Assembly (NCBI RefSeq): GCF_002531825.1
Contig: NZ_NWSX01000020.1
Location: 34,233 to 98,232 of the forward strand
DNA length: 64,000 nucleotides
Direction: 5' to 3'
Source: Rhizobium sp. J15
GTDB taxonomy: Bacteria > Pseudomonadota > Alphaproteobacteria > Rhizobiales > Rhizobiaceae
This document shows, piece after piece, positions 17,337 through 24,807 of the stretch. Numbering within the stretch: position 1 is the first letter of the stretch; each line of letters opens with the position of its first letter. Both the position numbers and the translations under genes were made by a program. Under the pieces are notes generated by a model that saw only the letters and a list, made by a program, of their open reading frames with translations, was not told the origin of the DNA and ran no database searches.

Positions 17337-18545
17337 ATGAGCCAATCCAATGTCGTCTTCGCGACCAGCCGCAACCCCACACGGGAAGACCTTTTCGCCC
17401 GTGCCGAGGAGATTTCCGCCGATCTGTCGCGGCGCGCCGCCGAACTCGACCGCGAAGGCCGCCCGCCGCTTGCCGAGATCGTCAAACTGAAGAATGCCGG
17501 CCTGCTCAACGCGCTGCATCCCACCGAGATTGGTGGCGGCGGCCTCGACTGGGTCGACGGGCTCAGGCTGGTGCGCATCCTCGCCCGGGGCGAGAGTTCG
17601 ATCGGCCAGTTGCTCGGCTATCACTATGTCAACAGCCAGTACATCTATTGGGCTCTCGATGCGGCGCGCGCCCATGCGCTGGGCAGCGAGACGGTGGCGA
17701 AGAACCTCTATTGGGGTGCGGCCGTCAATCCCCGCGACCCCGGCCTGGTGCTCACCCGCCGCGGCAACGGCTATGTCTTGAACGGGCGCAAATCCTTCTC
17801 CACGGCGGCGCGGGTTTCCGACTATATCAATGCCAATGCGGCGCTCGACGACAAGATCGTCGGCTTCGCCGTGCCGACCAACCGCCCGGGCTATGTCGCC
17901 AATGACGACTGGGACAATATCGGCCAGCGCCTCTCCGACAGCGGCAGCGTCGAGTTCCGTGATTTCCCGGTCTACGAGGAGGATTTCGTCGGTGAACCGA
18001 CCGCTCCTGACGGAGCGCCGCCGGTGCTGTCGACCTTCAACACGCCTTTCATTCAGCTGGTCTTCGTCAACTTCTATCTCGGCACCGCCGAAGGCGCGCT
18101 GAAGGCGGCGGTGGATTATGTCCGCACCACCACCCGGCCGTGGATCACCTCGGGCGTCGAGCGGGCGGCCGACGATCCCTACATCCTCGAACGCGTCGGC
18201 GAATTCACCGCCGCGCTGAAGGCTTCGGCGGCTCTGGCCGATAGCGCCGCCGCCGCCGTGCAGGCGGGTCTTGTCCGGGGCCGAAACGTGACGGCGCGCG
18301 AGCGTGGCGAAGCGGCAGCGGAGGCCTATGCCGCCAAGGTCCACGCCACCCATGTCTCGCTCGACATCACCTCGCGTGTCTTCGAGCTGACCGGAGCGCG
18401 CTCGACGGCCGACAAATACCGGTTCGACCGGTTCTGGCGCAACGTCCGCACCCATACGCTGCACGATCCAGTCTTCTACAAGGCCAAGGAAGTCGGCGAG
18501 TTTGTGCTGAACGACAGGATTCCGGAAGTCAGCCTCTACAGCTGA
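17337..18545 (+). CDS. Acyl-CoA dehydrogenase-fold flavin monooxygenase (DszC-like)
   Basis: 402 residues. The acyl-CoA dehydrogenase fold is seen in LKNAGLLNALHPTEIGGGGL, ESSIGQLLGYHYVNSQYI, and the C-terminal HVSLDITSRVFELTGARST followed by FWRNVRTHTLHDPVFYK. The last motif is shared by DszC-type monooxygenases and SfnB-like proteins rather than true acyl-CoA dehydrogenases. DszC uses reduced FMN and oxygen to oxidise sulfur in an aromatic thiophene. A GGAG ribosome site precedes the ATG. With the LLM enzyme and the ABC importer it probably forms a two-step organosulfur oxidation route; the substrate is unknown. Confidence 0.85.
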   Translation: MSQSNVVFATSRNPTREDLFARAEEISADLSRRAAELDREGRPPLAEIVKLKNAGLLNALHPTEIGGGGLDWVDGLRLVRILARGESSIGQLLGYHYVNSQYIYWALDAARAHALGSETVAKNLYWGAAVNPRDPGLVLTRRGNGYVLNGRKSFSTAARVSDYINANAALDDKIVGFAVPTNRPGYVANDDWDNIGQRLSDSGSVEFRDFPVYEEDFVGEPTAPDGAPPVLSTFNTPFIQLVFVNFYLGTAEGALKAAVDYVRTTTRPWITSGVERAADDPYILERVGEFTAALKASAALADSAAAAVQAGLVRGRNVTARERGEAAAEAYAAKVHATHVSLDITSRVFELTGARSTADKYRFDRFWRNVRTHTLHDPVFYKAKEVGEFVLNDRIPEVSLYS

Positions 18546-18570
18546 GGCAAGCATGGCCTGAAAGCAGAAA

Positions 18571-18604
18571 CCCCACCGTCGGCACCCGCGGTGGGATTTT
18601 CATT
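18571..18604. terminator. Bidirectional terminator between converging genes
   Basis: The arms CCCACCG (18572-18578) and CGGTGGG (18589-18595) enclose a 10-base loop, followed on the + strand by ATTTTCATTT. It lies between the stops of two converging genes, as expected of a Rho-independent terminator. Confidence 0.75.
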
Positions 18605-18622
18605 TGGAATGAGACGAAAACT

Positions 18623-19840
18623 TCAGAGCGCACCATTCTTCGGGGGCGTGACGCCGTTCAGATGGTAGTTGCCGACGACGTGATATTTCCAGCGCACCGG
18701 ATCATGCAGCGTGTGGGTGCGGGCATTGCGCCAGTGGCGGTCGAGATTGAGGCCTGTTTGTACCGACGACGTCCCGGCAAGCTCGAAGAGCGTATTCGAA
18801 GCCTCGAGCGCTACTTCTGTCGTCAGCACCTTGGCGGCGGCAACGGCAAGCGTCGCCTCCACCACCTTCTGCTCGGTCGTCTCGACCTGTGCGGCATCGA
18901 CCTTGTGGCCGGCGCGCTCGACGAGAGCAGTCGCGGCTTCGAGCCGGATGGCAATCTGGCCGACCTTGGCGATGGTCAGCGGGTCGTCGGAGGCGCGGTC
19001 GAGGCCGCTATCCATCCAGGGACGCGATTTTGTCCTGACGAATTCGAGCGTTTCGGCAAAGGCCGCGCGCGCAATGCCGAGATCGACGCCGGCATGGATG
19101 ATCTGGCCGACGGAGCCGATCGTCGTCGGCCGCTCGAAACCTCTGTGATGAAAGACCACGGAATCGGCGCTGACATAGACGTTGTCGAGGATCGTCGTCC
19201 CGCTGCCGGTCGTGCGCTGGCCGAAGCCGTCCCAGTCGTCGACGATCTCGACGCCTTCGGTGCCCTTCGGCACAAAGGCCATAGTCAGCCGGTCCTCGTC
19301 ATCGAGCGCGAAGACGGTGATCCAGTCGGCGAAGAGCACGCCGGTCGAATAGAATTTACGGCCGGTGATCCGGTAACCGGGGCCGTCGCGGGTGATGCGT
19401 GTGTTGTAATGCCCGACGGTTTTGGTGCCGCGCTCGGAAAGCGCATTGCCGAAACGATCGCCGGCGAGCACCCGGCCGAAGAAATAGCGCTGCTGCTCTT
19501 CACTGCCGTCCGTCCTCAAGGCTTCGAGGATATAGAAATGGTTCTGCGGAATCTGACCGATCGAACCGTCCGCCTCGGAAAGGATCGCCGTGATTTCGGC
19601 AAGCACGGCGTTGGAAACATCGAGCCCGCCGAATTGCGCGGGCACGGTGATCGCCAGCAGACCCGATTGGGCGAGAAGATCAAGTTCGCCGAAAGGCAAG
19701 ATCCGGTCGGCATCACGTTCGGCGGCGCCCGCGGCAAATTGCGCGGCCAGCCTTCGGGCGGTCGCGATCGCCTCCTCGTCGCTGTCGATACGAGCCGCCA
19801 CCGGCCGAATCTGATCTGTTTGCCTCAGCACGCTGTTCAT
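18623..19840 (-). CDS. SfnB-family sulfur acquisition oxidoreductase
   Basis: 405 residues from MNSVLRQTDQIRP, which has a GGAGG site eight bases upstream; an earlier possible start lacks one. The fold is that of acyl-CoA dehydrogenases: LAQSGLLAITVPAQFGGLDV, EADGSIGQIPQNHFYILEAL, GRKFYSTGVLFADWI, and DRHWRNARTHTLHDPVRWKYH near the end. SfnB-type proteins are FMNH2-dependent enzymes linked to use of sulfones and other organosulfur compounds when sulfate is scarce. It faces the DszC-like gene across a terminator. A short ORF with a strong ribosome site lies 122 bases upstream and may be its leader. Confidence 0.87.
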   Translation of the reverse strand: MNSVLRQTDQIRPVAARIDSDEEAIATARRLAAQFAAGAAERDADRILPFGELDLLAQSGLLAITVPAQFGGLDVSNAVLAEITAILSEADGSIGQIPQNHFYILEALRTDGSEEQQRYFFGRVLAGDRFGNALSERGTKTVGHYNTRITRDGPGYRITGRKFYSTGVLFADWITVFALDDEDRLTMAFVPKGTEGVEIVDDWDGFGQRTTGSGTTILDNVYVSADSVVFHHRGFERPTTIGSVGQIIHAGVDLGIARAAFAETLEFVRTKSRPWMDSGLDRASDDPLTIAKVGQIAIRLEAATALVERAGHKVDAAQVETTEQKVVEATLAVAAAKVLTTEVALEASNTLFELAGTSSVQTGLNLDRHWRNARTHTLHDPVRWKYHVVGNYHLNGVTPPKNGAL

Positions 19841-19962
19841 CGACGCCTCCAATTCTGACGATGCTATCGGTGAAAGAAATCGCGCGCCGAGATAAGAGCA
19901 CAAATTCTATAGATGTGATCAAAAATAAAAAGTGTTTGCTTATCGGCCTCGAGTGGCCGCGT

Positions 19963-20025
19963 TTAAGGTTTCGGCCCAACGACCGCGTGGGTAACCACCA
20001 CGCTTACCTTCTCAACGTTCGGCAT
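19963..20025 (-). CDS. 20-residue leader ORF upstream of the SfnB-family gene
   Basis: The minus strand carries ATG at 20025 and TAA at 19963-19965, encoding MPNVEKVSVVVTHAVVGPKP. A GAGGAG ribosome site lies seven bases before the ATG, better than that of many genes here. Seven of 20 residues are valine. The coding part contains a self-complementary GCGTGG/CCACGC pair, and a further CGGCC/GGCCG hairpin follows the stop, ahead of a T-rich run. The ORF lies in the 5' region of the SfnB-family gene, so a role as leader peptide in attenuation or translation control is plausible. No homologue is known to me. Confidence 0.5.
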   Translation of the reverse strand: MPNVEKVSVVVTHAVVGPKP

Positions 20026-20045
20026 GTCGCGTCTCCTCGGCCCGT

Positions 20046-20063
20046 TAGTAGGAAAGTTTACTA
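20046..20063. promoter_or_regulatory. Inverted repeat upstream of the leader ORF
   Basis: TAGTA (20046-20050) and TACTA (20059-20063) form an inverted repeat with an 8-base spacer, 20 bases upstream of the leader ORF start. The minus strand contains CTACTAA, a heptamer that also occurs at 16117-16123 in the promoter region of the ABC importer of the same cluster. It may be a binding site for a common regulator. Low support. Confidence 0.35.
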
Positions 20064-20107
20064 CCATCCTGACCTCTGCCAAGCGCGCACATCGATAATC
20101 TCAGTCC

Positions 20108-21151
20108 TCAAACCATCGCCTTGATCTCAAATGCATCGCTTTCCCCCGCCACCAGTTCCAGCGGCCAGATGATGTTGCGGCCGCTATCCGGATAGAGCTC
20201 GCGATAGGCCGGCATGTCAGCGAGAAGCATTTCGCCGAGCGCGATGCCGAGATCGTAGAGCGACATGCGGAAACAACTGAGCGAGGGCTGCAGGAAACGT
20301 GCGCGCGGCGCATCGCGAAAGCCGATCACCGCGAGGTCGCGGCCGGGCACGATGCCGGATTCCATCAGGCGGCGGTAAAGGCCGATCGCCATCAGTTCGT
20401 AGATCAGGATCACCGCCGTCGGCCGATCTTCGAGCAGCAGCAGCTCATGCGCCGCCTGATAGCCGCCCTGCTCGCTCGACTTGACGCGGATGACGAGCGA
20501 CGGATCGAAGGAGATGCCGCGCCGTTCCAGGGCCTGGCGATAACTCTCGACAAAGACGTAGCCGAGGTTGACCTCGCTCGACGGCGCAGTGATCGCAATC
20601 CGCCGATGGCCGCGTGAGGCCAGCCGTTCGACGGCGCGTTCGGCAACACCTTCGAAGTCGAGATCGATCCAGGGGAAATTGCCGGCCGAAAGACTGCGGC
20701 CGACGGCAACGAAGGGGATCCTTGCCCGCGAGAGTAGATCGATACGGCGATCGATGCGTTGCGTGTTGGAGATGATCATCGCATCGACGACACGCCGCGC
20801 CACCATGCGCTTCAGATATTCGCACGGGTCCTCGTCGCTCGGGCAGGGCAGCATGAGCAGATCCAGCTTGTGGCGGGCAAAGACATGCTGCAGGCCGCTG
20901 GTGACGCCGAGGAAGAAGTTGTCGGCATTTTCGACCGCCTCCTGGCTCGATTCGATCATCAGGCCGATGACCTTCGTCTCTCCCTGCCGGAGGCTCCGGC
21001 CCGACTGGTTGGCGACGTAGCCGAGCTCCTCGGCCGCCGCCAGCACGCGCCGCCGCGTTTCCTCGTTGACATCGGGCTTGCCGTTCAGCGCCCGGGAGAC
21101 CGTGCCGATCGAGATCTCCAGATGTTCGGCGAGCTGACGAATCCCTCTCAT
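20108..21151 (-). CDS. LacI-family transcriptional regulator
   Basis: 347 residues from MRGIRQLAEHLEISIGTVSR; an ATG nine codons upstream is also possible. The HTH is at the very N-terminus, followed by the hinge NEETRRRVLAAAEELGYVANQSGRSLRQG. The effector domain has KVIGLMIESS, VDAMIISNTQRIDRR, RRIAITAPSSEVNLGYVF and DLAVIGFRDAPRARF. It is divergent from a dehydrogenase/isomerase/ABC sugar operon, and a perfect LacI-type palindrome lies between them at 21227-21240, so it very likely represses that operon. Confidence 0.92.
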   Translation of the reverse strand: MRGIRQLAEHLEISIGTVSRALNGKPDVNEETRRRVLAAAEELGYVANQSGRSLRQGETKVIGLMIESSQEAVENADNFFLGVTSGLQHVFARHKLDLLMLPCPSDEDPCEYLKRMVARRVVDAMIISNTQRIDRRIDLLSRARIPFVAVGRSLSAGNFPWIDLDFEGVAERAVERLASRGHRRIAITAPSSEVNLGYVFVESYRQALERRGISFDPSLVIRVKSSEQGGYQAAHELLLLEDRPTAVILIYELMAIGLYRRLMESGIVPGRDLAVIGFRDAPRARFLQPSLSCFRMSLYDLGIALGEMLLADMPAYRELYPDSGRNIIWPLELVAGESDAFEIKAMV

Positions 21152-21196
21152 TGCTGAGCGCTTTCCTCCGGTTCGCATTTTCGCGATTGGCCTCTA

Positions 21197-21226
21197 TTGA
21201 CAGTATAAAATGTTTTCGCCTACAGT
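21197..21226 (+). promoter_or_regulatory. Putative sigma-70 promoter of the sugar operon
   Basis: TTGACA at 21197-21202 is followed after 18 bases by TACAGT at 21221-21226. The LacI-type operator begins at the next base, which would block the promoter when occupied. Confidence 0.6.
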
Positions 21227-21240
21227 CGTAAACGTTTACG
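21227..21240. promoter_or_regulatory. LacI-family operator
   Basis: CGTAAACGTTTACG is a perfect 14-bp palindrome with the central CG typical of LacI/GalR-family operators. It sits between the divergent LacI gene and the Gfo/Idh gene, just after the predicted -10. A 10-bp match (CGTAAACGTT) occurs inside the first operon gene at 22130-22139. Confidence 0.8.
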
Positions 21241-21287
21241 GGATGCGTGTCACGAGGAGAGTTGGCGCGTTTCCATCGGAGGAAATC

Positions 21288-22337
21288 GTGAAATTCAGTG
21301 CCATTCTGTGCGGGTGCGGAGCTATGTCCAAAGGTTGGTTGCGCGCCATCGCGTCCAATCCTGAGCTCGCCGATTCCATCGCCATCGTCGGCCTCGTCGA
21401 CCTGAACCGGGAGACAGCGGAAAAGCTCGCCGCCGAGTTCGGTCTGGACGGCGCCGTCATCGGCTCCGAGCTTTCCGAAGTCATCGCTACGACGAAGGCC
21501 GATCTCGTCTTCGATATCGTCATTCCGACCGCCCGATACGACGTCGTTTCGACGGCGCTGAGGGCAGGGTGCCACGTGCTCAGCGAAAAGCCGATGGCGG
21601 CCTCGCTCGCCGAAGGTGCCGCGCTGATCGATCTCGCCGCAGAAACCGGCCGCATCCACGCCGTCATCCAGAACCGCCGCTTCATATCGGGTATCCGGCG
21701 CCTGCGCCGTTTCGTCGACAGCGGCGCGATCGGCGAACTCACCGGCATTCACTGCGACTTCTTCCTCGCGCCGCATTTCGGCGGCTTCCGCGAGGAGATG
21801 GACAATGTGCTTCTTCTCGACATGGCGATCCATACTTTCGATGCGGCCCGCTTCGTCGCGAACAGGAAGCCGCTCGCCGTCTATTGCGTCGAGCGCAATC
21901 CGAAGGGTTCCTGGTATCGGCACGGCGCTTCGGCAAATGCCATCTTCGAATTTTCCGACGATATCGTCTTTACCTATCGCGGCTCCTGGTGCGCCGAAGG
22001 CGAGCGCACCAGCTGGGAAAGCCAGTGGCGTCTCGTCGGCTCGAAGGGAATGCTGACCTGGGATGGTGACGAGAATTTCAAGGCAGCCGTCGCCGGCGAA
22101 GAGCCCGGCCTTCTCAGAGGATCTGCTTCCGTAAACGTTCCCGGTCCGGAGCACGAAGAGGAAACCCACGGCCATGCCAGCGTCATCGCCGATTTCATTG
22201 CGGCGATCCGCAGCGGCAAGCAGCCCGAGACCGTCAATTCCGACAATATCAGAAGCCTCGCCATGGTCTTCGGCGCGATCGAAAGCGCAAAGACGGGCCG
22301 GCGCATCGAAATTTCAGCATGGGAAGACGTGACGTGA
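21288..22337 (+). CDS. Gfo/Idh/MocA-family oxidoreductase
   Basis: 349 residues from a GTG at 21288 (MKFSAILCGCGAMSKGW), chosen for the GGAGG ribosome site six bases upstream. The N-terminal Rossmann fold carries the dinucleotide-binding CGCGAMS motif; HVLSEKPMAASLAEG contains the family EKP motif with the catalytic lysine region, and LLDMAIHTFDAARF includes the conserved D/H pair. Members oxidise or reduce sugars and inositols with NAD(P). The gene is first in the LacI-controlled operon, overlapping the isomerase gene by four bases. Confidence 0.9.
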   Translation: MKFSAILCGCGAMSKGWLRAIASNPELADSIAIVGLVDLNRETAEKLAAEFGLDGAVIGSELSEVIATTKADLVFDIVIPTARYDVVSTALRAGCHVLSEKPMAASLAEGAALIDLAAETGRIHAVIQNRRFISGIRRLRRFVDSGAIGELTGIHCDFFLAPHFGGFREEMDNVLLLDMAIHTFDAARFVANRKPLAVYCVERNPKGSWYRHGASANAIFEFSDDIVFTYRGSWCAEGERTSWESQWRLVGSKGMLTWDGDENFKAAVAGEEPGLLRGSASVNVPGPEHEEETHGHASVIADFIAAIRSGKQPETVNSDNIRSLAMVFGAIESAKTGRRIEISAWEDVT

Positions 22338-23236
22338 GCAATCCCGCAAAATCAATTCGCATCGGCACCATGGTCAGCGGCAACAAGGGCGATGCCGCCC
22401 AGCGCATCGGCCAGATTGCCGACTTGGGCTTCGAAAGCTTCGAACCCTTTTTCTGGCAGACGACCAAGGGGCAGGACCTTGCCGAACTCGGCAAGCGCTG
22501 CCTCGATGCGATCGGCGACCGCGACATCACCATCTCGACGCTCGGCATGTTCGGCAATCCGCTTGAGGAGACGGCGATCGACCTCGAGACCCTGCAGGGC
22601 TGGAGAGACTGCATCGACAATGCCCATCATTTCGGCGCGACCTGCGTCGCCGGTTTCACCGGCCGCGTCCGCGGCAAGCCGCTGACCGACAGCCTTGCGC
22701 GCTACAAGCAGATCTGGAGCGAACTCGCCAAGCGCGCCGCCGACAAAGGCATCAGGATCGCCTTCGAAAATTGCGCCATGGACGGCAACTGGGCAAGCGG
22801 CGACTGGAACATCGCCCATAATCCCGACGCCTGGGAGCTGATCTTCAACGAGACGCCGGATGATCATATCGGGCTGGAGTGGGAGCCCTGCCATCAGATG
22901 GTCTATCTGATCGATCCCATGCCGCAGATCCGCAAATGGGCGCACAAAATCTTCCATGTCCACGGCAAGGACGCGACCATCCGTTGGGAAGTCATCAAGG
23001 AGCACGGCATCTTCGGCAAGGAGAAGTTCGTCTTCATGCGCACGCCGGGCTTCGGCGACAGCAACTGGACCGACATCATTTCCGAACTGCGGCTTGCCGG
23101 CTGGTCCGGCTCGATCGACATCGAAGGCTGGCACGACCCGGTCTATCGCGACGAACTCGAAATGACCGGCCAGGTCTATGCATTGAACCATCTCAAGCAT
23201 GCCCGGGGCGGCGAATTCGTCGTCGATCCGGTCTGA
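22334..23236 (+). CDS. Sugar phosphate isomerase/epimerase family (AP endonuclease family 2 TIM barrel)
   Basis: 300 residues. The GTG start at 22334 overlaps the previous stop (GTGA), which decides it over an upstream ATG at 22319. The TIM-barrel pattern of xylose-isomerase-like enzymes is visible: IGQIADLGFESFEPFFW, RIAFENCAMDGNW (metal-binding Glu), HIGLEWEPCHQMV, HVHGKDATIRWEV and SIDIEGWHDPVYRDELEM. These are the metal-ligand positions of IolE/IolI-like isomerases. It probably acts on the product of the adjacent dehydrogenase in a sugar or inositol-like catabolic route. Confidence 0.88.
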   Translation: MSNPAKSIRIGTMVSGNKGDAAQRIGQIADLGFESFEPFFWQTTKGQDLAELGKRCLDAIGDRDITISTLGMFGNPLEETAIDLETLQGWRDCIDNAHHFGATCVAGFTGRVRGKPLTDSLARYKQIWSELAKRAADKGIRIAFENCAMDGNWASGDWNIAHNPDAWELIFNETPDDHIGLEWEPCHQMVYLIDPMPQIRKWAHKIFHVHGKDATIRWEVIKEHGIFGKEKFVFMRTPGFGDSNWTDIISELRLAGWSGSIDIEGWHDPVYRDELEMTGQVYALNHLKHARGGEFVVDPV

Positions 23237-23246
23237 CGGTATCGTG

Positions 23247-23268
23247 GCCGGCAGGAGGAATTGCCGGC
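23247..23268 (+). other. Small intercistronic hairpin
   Basis: GCCGGCA (23247-23253) and TGCCGGC (23262-23268) form a 7-bp stem between the isomerase and binding-protein genes. There is no T-run after it, so it is more likely a processing or stabilising element than a terminator. Confidence 0.4.
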
Positions 23269-23297
23269 AACGGGGATAACCAAAAAGGAGGAGAACC

Positions 23298-24530
23298 ATG
23301 GCTATCCGCAAATATGCAATTCTCGGCGCTCTGGCGCTTGCAGGTGTCTCGCTCTTCGGCCTTTCGGCCAAGGCCGAGGACGTCACGCTGACGCTCTGGT
23401 CGCTTGATAAGGACACCCAGCCGGCGCCGAACCTCGTCAAGGAGTTCAACGCCCAGAACAACGGCATCAAGATCGAATACCGGCTGATCCAGTTCGATGA
23501 CGTCGTCACCGAGGCGATGCGCGCCTATGCCACCGGCCAGGCGCCCGACATCATCGCCGTCGACAATCCCGAGCATGCGATGTTCTCGTCGCGCGGCGCC
23601 TTCCTCGACCTCACCGACATGATCTCCAAATCGACCGTCATCAAGCCGGAGAATTATTTCCCCGGGCCGCTGAAATCGGTCGAGTGGGACGGCAAATATT
23701 ACGGCGTGCCGAAGGCGACGAACACGATCGCGCTCTACTACAACAAGGACATGTTCAAGGCGAAGGGCCTCGATCCGAACAAGCCGCCGCAGACCTGGGA
23801 CGAGTTGGTCGAGGATGCGCGCAAGCTGACCGACCCCGCCAAAAACATCTACGGTCTCGCCTTCTCGGCCAAGGCCAATGAGGAGGGCACCTTCCAGTTC
23901 CTTCCCTGGGCCCAGATGGGCGGCGGCAGCTACGAGCACATCAATGCCGACGGCGCGGTGAAGGCGCTCGGGATCTGGAAGACGATCATGGACGAGAAGC
24001 TCGCTTCTCCAGACACGCTGACCCGCGGCCAGTGGGATTCGACCGGCACCTTCAACTCCGGCAACGCGGCAATGGCGATCTCGGGTCCGTGGGAGCTTGA
24101 CCGCATGGTGCAGGAAGCGAAGTTCGACTGGGGCGTCACGCTGCTCCCGGTTCCCAAGGAAGGGGCTGAGCGCTCGTCGGCCATGGGCGATTTCAACTGG
24201 GCGATCTTCGCCAGCAGCAAACATCCGGCCGAAGCCTTCAAGGCACTCGAATATTTCGCCTCGCAGGACGACAAGATGTTCAAGAACTTCGGCCAGCTTC
24301 CGGCCCGTTCCGACATCTCGATCCCCGAAAGCGGCCAGCCGCTGAAGGACGCCGCCCTCAAGGTCTTCCTCGAACAGCTGAAATACGCCAAGCCGCGCGG
24401 CCCCCATCCGCAATGGCCGAAGATCTCCAAGGCGATCCAGGACGCCATCCAGGCGGCGCTGACCGGCCAGATGAGCCCGAAGGACGCGCTCGACCAGGCC
24501 GCTGACAAGATCAAGGCTGTACTTGGGTGA
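23298..24530 (+). CDS. Sugar ABC transporter substrate-binding protein (family 1)
   Basis: 410 residues. An AAGGAGGAG ribosome site precedes the ATG. The signal peptide is MAIRKYAILGALALAGVSLF through SAKAED. The mature protein follows the extracellular family-1 pattern: VTLTLWSLDKDTQPAPNLVKEFN, GQAPDIIAVDNPEHAMF, YYGVPKATNTIALYYNKDMF and AMAISGPWELDRM. It captures a carbohydrate in the periplasm for the permeases at 24808-26534. It is expected to be the most abundant product of the operon; repeat elements follow it. Confidence 0.92.
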   Translation: MAIRKYAILGALALAGVSLFGLSAKAEDVTLTLWSLDKDTQPAPNLVKEFNAQNNGIKIEYRLIQFDDVVTEAMRAYATGQAPDIIAVDNPEHAMFSSRGAFLDLTDMISKSTVIKPENYFPGPLKSVEWDGKYYGVPKATNTIALYYNKDMFKAKGLDPNKPPQTWDELVEDARKLTDPAKNIYGLAFSAKANEEGTFQFLPWAQMGGGSYEHINADGAVKALGIWKTIMDEKLASPDTLTRGQWDSTGTFNSGNAAMAISGPWELDRMVQEAKFDWGVTLLPVPKEGAERSSAMGDFNWAIFASSKHPAEAFKALEYFASQDDKMFKNFGQLPARSDISIPESGQPLKDAALKVFLEQLKYAKPRGPHPQWPKISKAIQDAIQAALTGQMSPKDALDQAADKIKAVLG

Positions 24531-24539
24531 GGAGCGGTT

Positions 24540-24710
24540 CGGCGCAGCCGAAGCAATCGATCCAGTGAATCGATTGCAGCGACGAACGCCCGAAGCGTAA
24601 GCGCAGGGCCGGGGGCGCGGCTAGCTCCCTCTCCCCGGTCGGCATCCGTACCTGGGTCGAGCCGCGTGTCTCGACCCGTCCTTCGGACCCCCGCTGGGGA
24701 GAAGGTGACT
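24540..24710. repeat. RIME-like mosaic of inverted repeats
   Basis: The 277-base gap between the binding protein and the first permease holds three nested inverted repeats. GCAATCGAT/ATCGATTGC (24553-24561 and 24569-24577) has perfect 9-bp arms. CCCTCTCCCC/GGGGAGAAGG (24627-24636 and 24696-24705) forms an outer stem matching at 9 of 10 pairs, and GGGTCGAG/CTCGACCC (24654-24661 and 24670-24677) lies inside it. Such mosaics resemble the RIME-type intergenic elements of Rhizobium. It may stabilise the binding-protein mRNA. Identity to a named family was not checked. Confidence 0.6.
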
Positions 24711-24807
24711 ACCCACCGATGGCGAAGCCATCAACCATTTCCTCCCGGCAGGGGCCGTCTTCCCGCATCAAGCGCCAGGCGGCCCCGATCGGAGCATCGG
24801 AGGACGC

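Noticed and set aside
19841..19903. Earlier start for the SfnB-family gene (21 extra codons)
   Set aside because: No ribosome site; MNSVLRQ has GGAGG at a good distance.
24540..24710. CRISPR array or insertion sequence
   Set aside because: The repeats are inverted and of different sequence, without regular spacing or a transposase gene.
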